The notes under the pieces: generated by a model
Database searches by the model: none
What the model was told of the DNA's origin: nothing
The model's input: only the letters and a program-made list of their open reading frames with translations
Position numbers and translations under genes: made by a program
Part shown: positions 22,168 through 34,189 of the stretch, piece by piece
Layout: each line of letters opens with the position of its first letter
Position numbering within the stretch: position 1 is the stretch's first letter
Assembly: GCF_030272615.1 (NCBI RefSeq)
Contig: NC_081413.1
Location: 157,547,849 to 157,611,848 of the forward strand
DNA from: Cryptomeria japonica
Taxonomy: Eukaryota; Streptophyta; Pinopsida; Cupressales; Cupressaceae
Direction: 5' to 3'
DNA length: 64,000 bases

Positions 22168-23094
22168 TGTTGGCAATTGACACTCATTGGATTCATATGC
22201 TATCATTGATGGCAAAAAGATTCTATAGAAAGCATATATGGGCAGATACTAGCATTGGAGGCATACACCGGAAGATATCGGCATTGGAGTAATCATGGTC
22301 ATCACTGGCACTAGCACCAGCATCCACCATCCAACACTTTAGTGAAGCCGATATCAGTTTGGGATCCAAAAGGTTTTATTTGTAAAATTATTTTGTAATT
22401 ATTGTATAGAACCAACATTGAATATATTTTGTAATGTGTTGTAAGATGACATAAGGCATATTGTTTGTAAAGGGTGTATAAGTCAGTTTATTAGGTCATT
22501 TTAAAATATGACAAGGAAGTAGAACTATGTGATGCGAAGGATATGTATGTAGGTTATTTGTATGTGAAAGTTATATCATGCAATAATCAGTAGATGGTTT
22601 GTAAAACATTCTTGGAGGAAAGGAGATACTGGTAAAAGGGTTTAGGGTTTATGAACCGGCACATAACAAAGCTATAACTAGAACTCTTTTTGGCATTATA
22701 GATGCATTTTGTGAGTTCACCTTTACTGTTTTATCTCAACAAAAGCTTGTAGTCAGTGAGACTCTTTTGTGTTGATAAATGTGCTCTAGGCAATGTGCCT
22801 TCCTACATGTGCAGGCCCCCATGCTATGTAATATCTTTCATATGGCCAGTGAATTGATATTGTGGGTCACAAATCCCATTGTGGTTTTTCCTCTGAGGTT
22901 TTCCACATATAAAATTTAGTGTGTTATGTTGTTCATTCATGTGGCTGGTTTATTTACTTTATGTTATATGTTTCTTCATTTACCGGTTTATATGTGTATG
23001 TTATAATAAGGTAAAATCTTACATTACTAGCAGAACATTGATTCACCCCCCTCTCAGTGTTCTTGTATTCCTTGTATTCCAACAATTGGTATCA
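22168..23094 (+). repeat. 5' LTR of LARD-A
   Basis: 927 bp, TG...CA. It has a TATA-like TATAAGT at 22477, the hairpin CCTACATGTGCAGG at 22802-22815, and the GTGGG-x8-CCCAT plus TGGTTTTTCC module at about 22862-22891. Confidence 0.93.
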
Positions 23095-23096
23095 GA

Positions 23097-23108
23097 TCTT
23101 GGTGCCTC
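23097..23108 (+). other. Primer-binding site of LARD-A
   Basis: TGGTATCAGATC matches 11 of 12 bases of the initiator-Met tRNA complement. It lies two bases after the LTR. Confidence 0.9.
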
Positions 23109-23158
23109 AAAGGAAGTTTATTAGCTTGAGGAAGATCCTGAAACTGGAATCATTGAAT

Positions 23159-24135
23159 ATGGCTATGGAGAAGCAACTTTAGATGGCACTTGAGGATTAT
23201 GATGATGAAAGGTTGAAGAACTTAAAGCTATAAGATGAATTGAATTCTGCTAATTCATTCATTCTTGTTCTGCAAGAAAGGTTATCATCAACTCAAGCTA
23301 GGAGGAAGGAACTTTTGCAAAACTAGGATGATGAAAAGAAAAATACACTTAAGGAACAATATCAGAAACTAAGTCAAGCAAACATGCTCATGAAGAATGA
23401 AATGCAAGACCTAACTATGAGGATGTCAAAATATATTGAGGACATAAAGAAGAAGAAATAAAATCTTGTTGTATCTCTGAAGAAAAAATTTGAAGAATGT
23501 GGAAGATTGGCTCATGAGAATGATATGTTGAGAACTGATTTGGTACAATCCCGGAATAATGAACAAGAGCTGGAGAGACAAATAATAACTCTGAGAAATG
23601 ATCTGAATACTGTAAGTATAAAGAAAAATTCAGGATTAGTGTTGCACAGTTGGATGATTTATTGAAAAGACAAAGGCAGAGTGAAGATTCTAGAGGACTT
23701 GGATTTGAACAAGGTGAAAGCTCCGATACTATAAATAAAGATTAGACAACCAGTATGCAGAACTTGTTAGACCAGAGGAAACCAGTAAGGAAATCTAATG
23801 CTTACAAATTCAATGGTAGGTGCTTTGTTTGTAATAAATTTGGGCATATGGCTAAACAATGTAGAAATAGACCAAATCAAAACTATAATTCAGTTCTCGA
23901 TCAATGCATAAATTGCAAGAAATATGGTCATAAGTCAGAAGACTGCAGAATCAATGTTAAGTGTCATGCATGTGGAAAGTTTGGACATTTGGCTAACCAA
24001 TGCAGATCAAAGAATGACATCAGATATGGCAAAGCAATTCAAAAGAACAATGTTACATGTTATGCATGCAACAAAATAGGTCATATTGCTAAGTACCGCA
24101 GAAGAAAGACTAAACCGGTTAGCAATGACACATGA
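23159..24135 (+). pseudogene. ORF1 of LARD-A: coiled coil plus four zinc knuckles (gag-like)
   Basis: The start is Met at 23159, at the same distance from the primer site as in LARD-B. The first ~190 codons encode a Lys/Glu/Leu-rich coiled coil and contain several stops. The end, after a frameshift, is open from 23755 to 24135 and holds three intact C-x2-C-x4-H-x4-C knuckles (CFVCNKFGHMAKQC, CINCKKYGHKSEDC, CHACGKFGHLANQC). A fourth has Arg in place of the last Cys (CYACNKIGHIAKYR). Multiple knuckles after a coiled coil suggest an RNA-binding, self-assembling gag analogue. A host CNBP-like zinc-knuckle gene is excluded by its place between primer site and polypurine tract. Confidence 0.82.
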
Positions 24136-24646
24136 GAAAGGAAAGAAGAAGGTATATGAATTACAACAATATCACAACAAGAGATGGGTTAGAAAGTATG
24201 AAGAACCAAGTGGAGATACAAATACACCGGTAGAATAGAGCATTCTTGCATTGACAATAAATTCAACTGGTAACTGAGGCATATGCCTTAGGGGTTGGAA
24301 AATTCAATGAAAATCTTGCATATTCCCCAGAAGAGATCTGGAAAGAGATATAGAGAGTGGTATTGATCATTGATGGATGTTTTTCAGAATAAAAATGTGA
24401 AACTGACGTCCAGTAGGGCACACCACTAAGTATTTATGATAGTGAAGGATTAGGGTTTACTCGTTGATAAAAAGGGAAAATGGAATCATTTTCACTCACC
24501 CAGCACTTGAGCAAACTAGAGCGAAGCAAAAGTGAATCACAAGCGATCAAAAGCAAGAAAAGGCATTCTAAAATATTTCCAATAGTTATCTGAGAAGTGA
24601 TCAAGATCTTTCAAACTAACGATTATTATCCAGGTATTTCTTTAAA
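24136..24646 (+). other. ORF1-ORF2 spacer of LARD-A
   Basis: Non-coding spacer of about 510 bp; LARD-B has one of about 440 bp in the same place. The last ~130 bp before the ORF2 Met are A-rich (for example AAGCAAAAGTGAATCAC). Confidence 0.5.
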
Positions 24647-25982
24647 ATGGAATCCAAATCATCATTTTCTCCTACTTTCATTATGAATCCCACTATTATT
24701 GAGGTTAAGGATAGGCTTAGACCTGTTTTCAAGGAAGTTCCTCAAATCGCAATGAATGAAGACTCTACTGGCGCATTCTCGAGGGTTCCCAATGGCATAG
24801 TTTATATGGAAGATGTCAGGGCTTATATTCACTGCATATTGGAGGATTTAGGCACTGAGGAAATCAAGGGAATGTATCAATCTATGATACTAGGTAGCTC
24901 CAGAACAATCAAGTTAGAATATCAAATCATTAAGACCTAGGGTTAACCGAATCCTATATATACCGGAATTCAAGGATGAAATGATTAGATATGTTCTGAG
25001 AAAGTTCCATAATGAATTCATCTGGGTAGACCAGCCTCACATGATCACAAAAGAAGCAATTTAGGTGGTCACCGGCTTACCCAAAGTCAGGTAGGAACCA
25101 GAGAAGAAGATTTCCAACATTGAGGTTGAAAATCTCACTGACGCAACCCATGATGGAAGGTCAATGAGGGTCAGCACCATTAAAGATACAGATGTAAAAT
25201 TTGCCAGCATGATCATCGGCTACAAGGTAACACAATCAAGTTGATTGAACTCTATTGCCAGTTCCTATATCCATGTTGCATATCAAATGATAAAGAATGA
25301 TGGAAAGTATGATTTGTGTGAATGGTTAAGAAGTGAATTAATGATAAATCTTGGAAAAATCAATGGTGTTAAGAAAGGAACATTCTAGTTTGGTGATCTT
25401 ATTGTCTTCTTAATGTTGTATTTCATGAACGAGCTCCCGGGTTTGGGAAAGAAATGATGGGCTCATGACATACTGATAGGTATGTAGATTAAAGATGCAA
25501 TCACCGGTCTTGGCAGCAATAGGGATGATAAGTTATGGAACTTCTTTAAATCTTTTCAAGAAAACATGAGACTGAGGGAGAGAATCTCCAAACACATTAT
25601 GGAGAAATACTTCACTGAAATCTTCTTCATGGTAAAAACATATGAGACTCTCATGGAAGTGATGGAACCTAGAACAATATGGGTCATTGAATTGGGTTAT
25701 GAAGTTGATGACAACATCTTGGAAATATATTCTACAATCCTGATTGATGCTCCTTTGGATGATAAGGTTGAACACTTTGGTATTGCTGAGGAGAAGACTC
25801 TTGAAGTTAAAATTGGTTTCAACAAGAAAATGAGGGAAAAGAAAATAGACAAAATGTTTGCTTTCGTTCAAAATGTAATTCATGGGATAGATTCTGAACT
25901 AGGTTCTAGATCTAAACTAGTAGATCAACTGACAATGGCATTTGCAACAACTATAGTGAAAAGTGATCTTAAGGTACAGAGG
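24647..25982 (+). pseudogene. ORF2 of LARD-A, N-terminal part
   Basis: A protein of unknown function starts at Met 24647. It is homologous along its length to ORF2 of LARD-B: an N-terminal NPTI..V block, GAFSRVPNG, YIHCILEDLG, a VTGLP motif near 25070, LCEWLRSEL near 25315, and EPRTIWVIELGYEVDDNI near 25668. Stops and frameshifts occur (for example after codon 97 at 24938). No polymerase, integrase, protease or nuclease motif is visible. The reading continues past the gypsy insertion at 40954, where Val-Gln-Arg is followed by Pro-Thr-Thr. Function unknown. The xVTGLP motif after an aromatic-rich strand recalls the LLGLP motif of the plant mobile domain, but this is only a suggestion. Confidence 0.75.
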
Positions 25983-26527
25983 TGTTAGTGAGAAAATTTT
26001 TGCCTTTCTTCAAATTAAATTATTTCAAACTCTATCGCCTTCTTTGAAAGACAAAATTTCAACTAAACAATTGGGCAAGTGTGACATACACCACTTCCCT
26101 CTGAATTTTTGATAGGTACAGCTCCCTCCATTAGTTATTCAGGGAATAATCTAATTAAATTAAACAAATATGCTTTTAACCTGAAAGCACATAAGGCTGC
26201 CTACTTCATTCTTGGATGAGAGGCTAAGGTTTTACAAATATTTCAGTGGACACTATTCTTCAAAACATTTCTACATGAAAATCAGTAAGTGATCAAAACA
26301 AAGTTCAGAAACACCGACTCAACACTTCATTAAAAACAAGTAAGAGAAATAAAATCTCCTTTCAAAACACAAATCTTTTAAAAACACACAAAAAGGAGTC
26401 CGGAATAATAACAACATTTTCCATTGGAAAGGTGATCATAGTCAATTAATTATATTAATATTTGCAAAGAAATACCATCCCACATATTCAAAACTCAAAG
26501 GTTTTTCTTCTCCAAAACACATATGAT

Positions 26528-26529
<2 letters not shown>

Positions 26530-26560
<31 letters not shown>
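26530..26560. repeat. (TA)n microsatellite
   Basis: A short pure TA run inside the gypsy LTR. Confidence 0.9.
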
Positions 26561-26561
<1 letters not shown>

Positions 26562-26950
26562 CATGAAACAAAGATACAACAATACATGTATATGTTCTTT
26601 CCAATTTCAGATTTTGGAAAACTGATGACTTCCTTCCAACAAAAATAGAACTTCTAAAAACCCAAAATCTAAGTAAACTATTCTAACCCTTTTTCTATCT
26701 ATCTTAATCTAATTTATAGTAGCCTTTTTAGAACAGAGGAGGTCTCCCTTAAAACTTGACCTCCTCCGAATCAGTTATAAAAACCAACAGAGTATTTTTG
26801 GGACAGATGTCCCGAAGTCATTTGCAAGATTATGAAAAACACATAAAATAAAAATAGAGCACTATAATCATGCTACGCTTCTTCTCCATCATCATCTTCC
26901 TCTCCACTTTTCTGGGCATCGTGGGCAGTTGTGAGCTCCCGAATTATAGA

Positions 26951-29900
26951 CTAGCTTGGATTTTTTATGGTGTTGATCTTCTCTTTTGCAGCTTCTTTGT
27001 CCCATCTGTGCCTCACCATTTTATTGGCATGCTTAGGTAACTGATCATTACCGATAAATGTCATGGACTCGATCCAAGCAACTTGTGTTATATCTTTAGG
27101 AGTGAAATTGCCTTTGGCCTTAACTTTCTCCATGTATAGCCTAAAAGCCTTTATCGCGCCCTGCGTGTTCAGTCCACAAATCCCGAGTTGCCAATCGTGG
27201 TTTGAATTAACCACTTTGTTGTCATTAACCAAGCTGCACTGAAGGTCCTAAAGCTCATAAATAGAAGTCGTGGCATCAGAAATTATAGACTTGAATGTGA
27301 GTACTCGCCACATTATAGTCTTCTTCAATACGAAGAGTTGGCACTCATCAATTACCAACTTGATTGAATGTTCTGTCAAAAATTTGATGGCTCCGTACTC
27401 TTGCATCTTAGTGAGCATGGGCAAGACATCTTCCCATTTATGTTCTTCTTTTTCCCAAGGCAAAATCTGGTTCTGAATCTCTGCAATGAGGCTCTACATC
27501 TCATCGCATAACTTCCTAGAGCTTGTGATATACTTTTCACCATCTTTAATCACTCCTTCAATCCACTTCTCCACAACACCCATGATTCTTTTGGCTCGTT
27601 GAACCTGACTCATTAGCTTTTTGTTCTCTGGTGAAGTAGGGTCAAAGCTTTTTGAAGCATGGGATATGGGAAGTGCTCTAAAGCAGCCAATGCTATTAAT
27701 GAATTGAGCAAGAATCTTGATATGTCGCTTTAGCTCCCTTTTCTCCTACCCATCTTTTTCTAACCTGGTGAGCATCTTCTTAGCTGATACTTGGAAGAAG
27801 TGATTATCCGAATCCCTACTCATGTTCCCAAGCTCCACTTTGGTGATCTCAAAGTCCTCTACATTTACCTCCTTATTCTCATATTTAGGCTTGTAAGAAG
27901 AATTCTTGGTAACCCACTTTCTAGTCCCTTCATCATTATCCAATTTGGAAGTTGTCTTGAACTTATTTTGTTTGGGACCCTTCTCCATGTATTTAACCAC
28001 CATGTCCTAAATTGGGATGGTCACAAGAATGAAACTCCATTTTTTGCTTACTGAAGTGGTTAGCCACTTAGGAGTTGCACTTGAACTAGTTGTTCCTTCG
28101 ATCACCTTAGGGGGCGGCGTCATGGATACGGTGACCACATGAGAATCCATGGTGTTGACAATGTCGTTGTCAAGATCCTCAACTTCGAAAATCTAAGCAT
28201 CAAGAATTTTGTCCTTTGCCTCTCTATCTTTGATCTGGTCCATTCTCTTCTGCGCAACACTCCATGACCTGCTATATCAAGGAGCAATAAAGTCCAAAGT
28301 CAGATTGGGCTTGTGTTTGGTGTAAGATGGCATCTTATCTTTACCTGCATGAACAGGCATAGAAGTGGGGTTAGAAAAATGTTTTGGGGAACGTAGAGCA
28401 GTCTCACTACCTCTTAGGACCAATCTTATTGCCTAGTTTCATTGTTCTTCTCTTGTTAACCCATTCTGCAGTTCTTTCCAAGACCCTCTTTGTTTTAAGT
28501 TGTATGTCATCCTCTTCTTCTACATCCCAATTAATGTAGGACGTTATGGGTCCCACTTGGTCTAAGTATCCAGGTTCAAAAATCTCCAGATAATCCTCTT
28601 CAAGCCCACTTATGTCAAGTTTCACCTATAGTGAAACTACTTGTTCCAAAATCATTCTCATGTTTTCCCTTTTGAACACCTCAAGCTCATCATTGAAATC
28701 TTCCCAGAAGTCCTCTAGGTGTGAGATTGGAAGGTGCATCATCAAACGAAGACTTCGTGAGAAGCCCTTATTGTCAAAGCCCTTTCTTTCATGATATAGT
28801 GGAAAATTGAAGTTTTCCAAGTTGGCTTCAATGCTTAAAGCATCTGACATTGAACTACAAGATAAAATGCCCAATTGAATAGGAAAATGATCCTCCCATT
28901 TATCCCTGGATTGAGCTTTCTTAATCACGGTAGCCAACTGCCTACAGATCTCAGCCAGAACAAAACAATCCAAGCAAAAATGAGGAAGTGTGAAAGGCTC
29001 TTCCTCGAAATCGCCTACTCTTATGTAACAAAAGTGAGGAAACTAAACAAAGAAACTACCATACTTCTTCACTAATGCCTATGCATCCTCAGACATCCTC
29101 ATGGTTTTCATGTTCTTTAACTCATAACATAAACCTTCTAAGAAGGCATTATGTACTCTCCTAAAATCTTGCAAAGCATTATCCTTCTGTAACATAGGGT
29201 AAAAATCATACATAGAAACCTCTCTCTTAGCAAGCTGCTTAGGTATACCTACTATCTCTTTAACACATGCCAAGAAATATATCAGATACGAGGACATGAA
29301 GAAATTCTACTTGAACTATTTGGCCATGCTCAGTTTCTCCCTCATGGAATTGGCAATCAGCTCTGCCCAATCAAGGTACTGCTTTCCTTCTAGTACTAGT
29401 TGTACATAGCAGTAAATCCAATCATCGAAACTGTAGGCCTCGACCGAACCTCTAACTCGGTGTAGTAGTAACATGACATCATGAATGTGGGGAAGCATAT
29501 GGTTCTTGTTGGGATACTTGGGTAATCTAGAGCCACCCCTCTAAGGAACCTTCAACCAATACTTTGCTACATTATTTTGGTGTCTAGTTTTATCTGCATT
29601 GAACTCAGTAATTGATTGGGTGAGAGAAAAGTTTGAGAACTGATAATCAGGTAATTTGAAAAGAGAGGAAATAACTTCCCAGTTAATTGCAAGGAGGGTT
29701 TCACCATTATCTCTTTTAATGGTTTCAAAAATAGGATCATACCTCGCAATACACTCCCTAACTAGTTATGGGCAAGGGATAGCCAAAGGAAAAGTTGTCC
29801 CTTCTATGAGACCACTACTCAGAATTTCTACACCAAATGAACCATCAATTCCTTTGAACACCCTTTCCTTTAAAACTTCTAGATTTTATCCTTTCAAGTC

Positions 29901-29972
29901 TGTATCATTGACTATGGACTCTGTGCATGCAAGACTAAAGATATTCCCGAAAAGGTGTAATGTGGACTTCAT
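26951..29972 (-). pseudogene. Degraded ~1,000-codon frame inside the gypsy LTR, function unknown
   Basis: On the minus strand a Met at 29972 opens a frame that stays in one register to 28407 with about nine stops. After a frameshift it continues from about 28003 to 26951. Recognisable conserved-looking pieces are INWEVISSLFKLPDYQF, MLPHIHDVMLLLHRVRG, a Trp/Tyr-rich helical stretch, MSSYLIYFLACVKEI and FHLP-like LYHERKGFDNKGFSRSLR. Length and helical character resemble ORF2 of the LARDs, and an xLFKLP motif takes the place of VTGLP, which suggests distant kinship. No gag or pol motif occurs. It lies wholly within the LTR, so each complete element would carry two copies. It may be an accessory protein or captured gene. 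Its role is unknown. Confidence 0.6.
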
Positions 29973-31093
29973 AATTCATAAATAACAACCCTTATTTTCC
30001 CCAACGAATCTTATTACGAGAGAGGAAAAGCATGTAAAAATCATTGGAGAGGACAGGAAACAAACTCACCTTCACAGTTGAGACAAATCAGACAACTACC
30101 AGCAAACAAAACTTCTATCCAAAAACTCTGCAGCAATGAAGAACAAGTTTTCAAAAATTAATCACTTCATACCTTATAGAAAAAGAAGTGATACGAACTT
30201 ATTTAATTCATTAATTCCAATTGTCAACTCAAATGTGCTGACCATTGGGATTAGACATCACACATGGGCATTTAATGCATGGCAGTATTTTTGGAGTAAC
30301 CGCCAATTTCCAAACATGATTACTTGCCTTGAAAACTCAACCAGTTGACGTCACCCGAGATATGGTTCATTCTTCATCATATTTTGCAATAAATGCACCA
30401 TCATGTCTTTTAGCCCATGGGACTCACCTGATTTTAAGACACATGAACAATCTAAACTGACTTCATGAGAGTTCAAGTTGTTCAAAGTGTACACTATGCT
30501 AAGAAAATTCTCTTTGAAAAGATTAGCTCTATTAAGTGCCAATGGTCTTTTGAACCACATTGAACATGTTGAACACCACTGAACTATTTGAACCTGATTC
30601 AAAGGGTTCACATCCTAGAGAAAGAGGATATAACACACCATATGCGACCATGAAAAAGAACTGTTGCAAAACACTTTGAATGAATGTTAGCATGAAAACC
30701 TTTTAGACACCTTAGTACCTACGGAACCTAAATGAATATTATGAACTCACTTCAAAATGGTTCAATGAGTTCATGGGGTTCAAATAGACCATTTAAACTT
30801 GGCATTATGGATTAAAAGACAACTTACAAATGGATTAAGGATTGAACCAAGGAAATTCTAGAAAGATAAGGACTACAAATAAAATTTTGTAGGGTGACTT
30901 ACTCTTGCTATGGAGGATAAATGACGAGATAACATTGGCTTTGATTGAGGATTGTATTTTGTGAAAAATGCAAAGAACTCTAAATCTCTGGTTTTGCACA
31001 ACAAAAATAGAAAGGGGGCAAAGAGGACACACACCAAACATACACAAAACAAACAACCAATCTACTATGTACAGGAACCCTTAACCACAGATT

Positions 31094-32372
31094 TCAAAGT
31101 TTGTAGAGCTTGAGGTCCTGCCCATTATAGGTAAAGGGCATAACCATTCCATTAGAATAATTCAGTCTGAACGCATTTGGTCCCACTACTTGATGGATCT
31201 TGAATGGACCTTTCCACAATGAATCAAATTTTCCATGGGCACCCTTTGGTTCTTTCCTTTTGTCCCATAATAGTACTTCATCTCCTTTAAGGAAACCTCT
31301 TGGCCGAGCTCTCATATCAAAGATCATCTTCACCCTGCTCTAATGCTCAGTAATCCTATCCACTAACATCTCTCTTTCCTCTTCCAGCCTCATCAAATAC
31401 ATAACTCTCTTCTCCAGAGCATTTTGGAAAAAGGAATCCTCAATTACAGTTTGAAGCTTGGCTGCCGATAATTCCAAGGGTAAAGAAACTTTTGCACCAA
31501 TCCCATACACCTTCTCAAATGGTGCCATTCCAATGGCTCTTTTGGGGGTAATTCTATCTGCCCATAAGGCTTCATATACCTTTTTATGCAAGTTCCGAGC
31601 ATTATCGTCAACTAATTTCTTCATGATGGCTACCAGGTTCTTGTTGCTTGATTCTGCCAACCCATTACCTTGCAAAAAGTAATCAGAAGAGTGTGAAAGA
31701 GCGATTTGATGTTCATAGCAGAACATAGTCAATTATTCAGAGGAGAAACACGATGCATTATCTGCAACAATCTTCTAAGGGACCCCAAAACAGACAAGGA
31801 TGCAATCTTTGAGAAAATTACATACAACCTCTGAGTTCGCCTTCTTAGTGGGAACAACCTCCACCCACTTAGTAAAATAATCTATTGCTATCAAAATATA
31901 CATATGACCAGCACTGGAATGAGGATTTTTTGTACCAATGAAATCAATACCCCATTGTTTGAAGGGTTCCTCTACTACCACGGGCCTTAAAGGTAAAGCA
32001 GCTAAATGTGGTTTCCCATAAAAGAGTTTACATTTTTCGCATCCCTTCACATAAGTATATGCATCATGAAACATACTGGGCCAATAAAAGCAATTTCTTC
32101 AAAATCTTAAAAGTGGTTACAGAGGATAAGAAATGTCCACCACAGGCTTCACCATGATAAACTTCCAGAAGCTTTCGCTACTGAGGCTTATCTACACACC
32201 ACAAATAGGTACCATCCAAGCCTCTTTTGTATAGAACATCTTGCCAGATAACATACTTTGCTGCTTTTAACTTGAGATTCATTTGTTCTTTAGTTGACAA
32301 ATGACTCGAACAACTGTCATAGGTCAAATAATAGGCTACATCAAAAAACCATGTATCTTGCAACCCAATGAA
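31094..32372 (-). pseudogene. Integrase of the gypsy element
   Basis: On the minus strand it runs from the N-terminal zinc-binding region (ending LYKRGLDGTYLWCVDK, with the HHCC-type part near 32000-32110 broken by frameshifts) through the catalytic core. Catalytic Asp 1 lies in WGIDFIGTKN (about 31960), Asp 2 near 31757 in a VADNASCFSS-like stretch, and Glu 3 in GNGLAESSNKN (about 31660). The C-terminal part has ALWADRITPKRAIG, LWKGPFKIHQV and ends LKLYKL before TAG/TAA at 31094. No chromodomain follows. Upstream coding continues at 38878, since LARD-B is inserted at 32372/32373. Confidence 0.88.
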
Positions 32373-33116
32373 TGTTGGCAAATGCACACTCCAATGAGAC
32401 ATTGTAGGTGATTGAAGGTTTTGTTATTGATGGCAACCTTACAATCCTATGACACCGGCAAGGCAATCCACTGGCACACAGACCACCAGCACCGATAGTG
32501 AAAGGAAGCATACCGACACAGAAGCCGACAAGAATTTTGTTTATTATTGTAAAATCATTGTAAGCCGACTCGAAAAATTGTAAAATGACTCATATATATA
32601 AGAGATCATTTTAGAACAAATAAGTAAGTATGAAGGAATGTGATTAGGCAAAATAAGGCAGACCTATTATGCGAATTATAGGTTAAGGGTTTATGTATGA
32701 AGCAGAGCTATAAACCGGTATTGGATCTAGCATAGTAGATGCTATTTTGAAGTAGTACAAGACACTGGATTTATATAATCCATTTTGTAAGTCAGTGAGA
32801 CTTCCCATTTTGTAATTGAGCAGTGAGCTCTAGGCACTTGGCCCCTCTTGTAGTAGTAATATTCTCTTATTGGCCAGTAAGTGAATATTGTGGGTCACAA
32901 ATCCCACTGAGGTTTTTCCCACACTAGGTTTCCTCGTTAAAACTACTATGTTATGGTGTGTTTCTTATGTGGTTGTTGTTATCTTTGTTTACTACATTAT
33001 TTCTTGTTTACCGGTATACAATATTAATATGCTTTACATGTTTTCAGTCCAGAAAATCAATCAACTGGTTAGATACTGATTCACACCCCCTCTCAGTATC
33101 TGTGGGAATCCTAACA
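32373..33116 (+). repeat. 5' LTR of LARD-B
   Basis: 744 bp. Compared with 38077-38877 it lacks, among other small indels, a block containing the CCTACATGTGCAGG hairpin at about 32840, apparently deleted between two GGCC copies. TATATATAAGAG near 32593 may be the TATA box. Confidence 0.93.
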
Positions 33117-33118
33117 AT

Positions 33119-33130
33119 TGGTATCAGAGC
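33119..33130 (+). other. Primer-binding site of LARD-B
   Basis: A perfect TGGTATCAGAGC, complementary to the 3' end of initiator-Met tRNA, two bases after the LTR. Confidence 0.95.
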
Positions 33131-33187
33131 TTGGTCCTCTATTTTCAGAAGCCTAATAGCTTGAGGAAGATCTTGACACCGGTAGAG

Positions 33188-34189
33188 ATGGAAAACCTGA
33201 TGAAGCAATTAGAAGCAACTCTCTCAAACCATGATACAGAAAAATTGAAAAATATCAAACTTGAAGATGATCTAAAAGCTGCACAGGATATCATTCAAGA
33301 TCTTCAAGAAAATATTACTATTTCAAGAAATAAGAGAAGAGAACTTTGTGAAAAGATGCAAAATGAGAATGATGAAAAGGAAACTCTTAGTGATCTGATG
33401 AATAACCTGAAACAAGAAAACATGACAACAAAGAATGAGATGCAGGATATGACTATGAGATTTTGTAAAGAAATTGAAGATAGAAAGAAGAATGAAGAAG
33501 ACTTGACTAGAAGACTGAATGATGCTGCAAATGAAAACACAAGACTTAGTTATGAAAATGATATGTTGAAGATAGATTTGATGCATGCACAAAATGACTC
33601 AAATGAATTCATGAGACAAAAAGGTATCTTGGAAGGAGAACTGGTTACTGTAAATCAACATGAAGAAAAATTCAAGAAAAGCTCAGAAGAACTTGGTGAC
33701 TTGTTGAAGAATCAGAAACCTAATGGTGACACTTGTGGACTTGGCTTTGAAATTGGTGAAAGCTCCAGTACTGCAAACACATAGGATCATGGCAAACCGG
33801 TAAGACAAACTACTGCTTATAAATTCAATGGAAAATGCTTTAACTGTAACAAGTATGGTCATAGAGAAAATCAATGTAGATCTAGAAATTATTAGAATAC
33901 CAATACACCCACCGATCAATGTTCAAAATGCAACAAAGTTGGTCATAATTCTAAAAATTGCAAAATGAATGTGAGATGTTATGTTTGTGGAAGATTTGGA
34001 CATTTATCTAATCAATGCAGAACACAAACCAACATAGGTTATGGGAAAGCAATTCAAAAAAATAATGTGACTTGTTATGCCTATAACAAAATTGGACATA
34101 TTGCTAAATTTTGTAGAAGCAAGTCCTCACTGGTAAACAACAATGGTGCTAGTTTGAAAGGTAAAGAAAAGGTTGAAGAAGTAAAGTAG
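33188..34189 (+). pseudogene. ORF1 of LARD-B: coiled coil plus four zinc knuckles (gag-like)
   Basis: A single frame from Met 33188 to the TAG at 34187 (334 codons) is interrupted only by TAG at 33782 and TAG at 33893. Residues 1-~180 are a heptad-rich coiled coil (Leu, Lys, Glu, Asn). A short linker leads to KFNGKCFNCNKYGHRENQC, CSKCNKVGHNSKNC and CYVCGRFGHLSNQC, all C-x2-C-x4-H-x4-C. The last knuckle, CYAYNKIGHIAKFC, has Tyr for its second Cys. A Lys-rich tail ends the protein. It is probably an RNA-binding gag analogue that could co-assemble with an autonomous partner. It is nearly intact, so inactivation is recent. Confidence 0.85.

Larger units (their letters stand above)
25983..30934 (-). 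repeat. 3' LTR of the gypsy element, 4.95 kb, with internal reading frame
   Basis: The minus-strand start, TGTTATCTCGTCATTTATCC at 30934, matches the element terminus at 40948, and the matched region extends 185 bp to 30750, where the 5' copy is truncated. Outside these starts the two flanks differ, as expected for LTR boundaries. The other end at 25983 carries the target duplication. The length of about 5 kb is extreme but is known for some plant gypsy families. It contains a long degraded sense frame (26951-29972). Confidence 0.82.

Noticed and set aside
23755-24135. Host CNBP/CSL-like zinc-knuckle gene
   Set aside because: The three to four knuckles resemble such proteins, but the frame lies between primer site and LTR of LARD-A and has a homologue at the same place in LARD-B.
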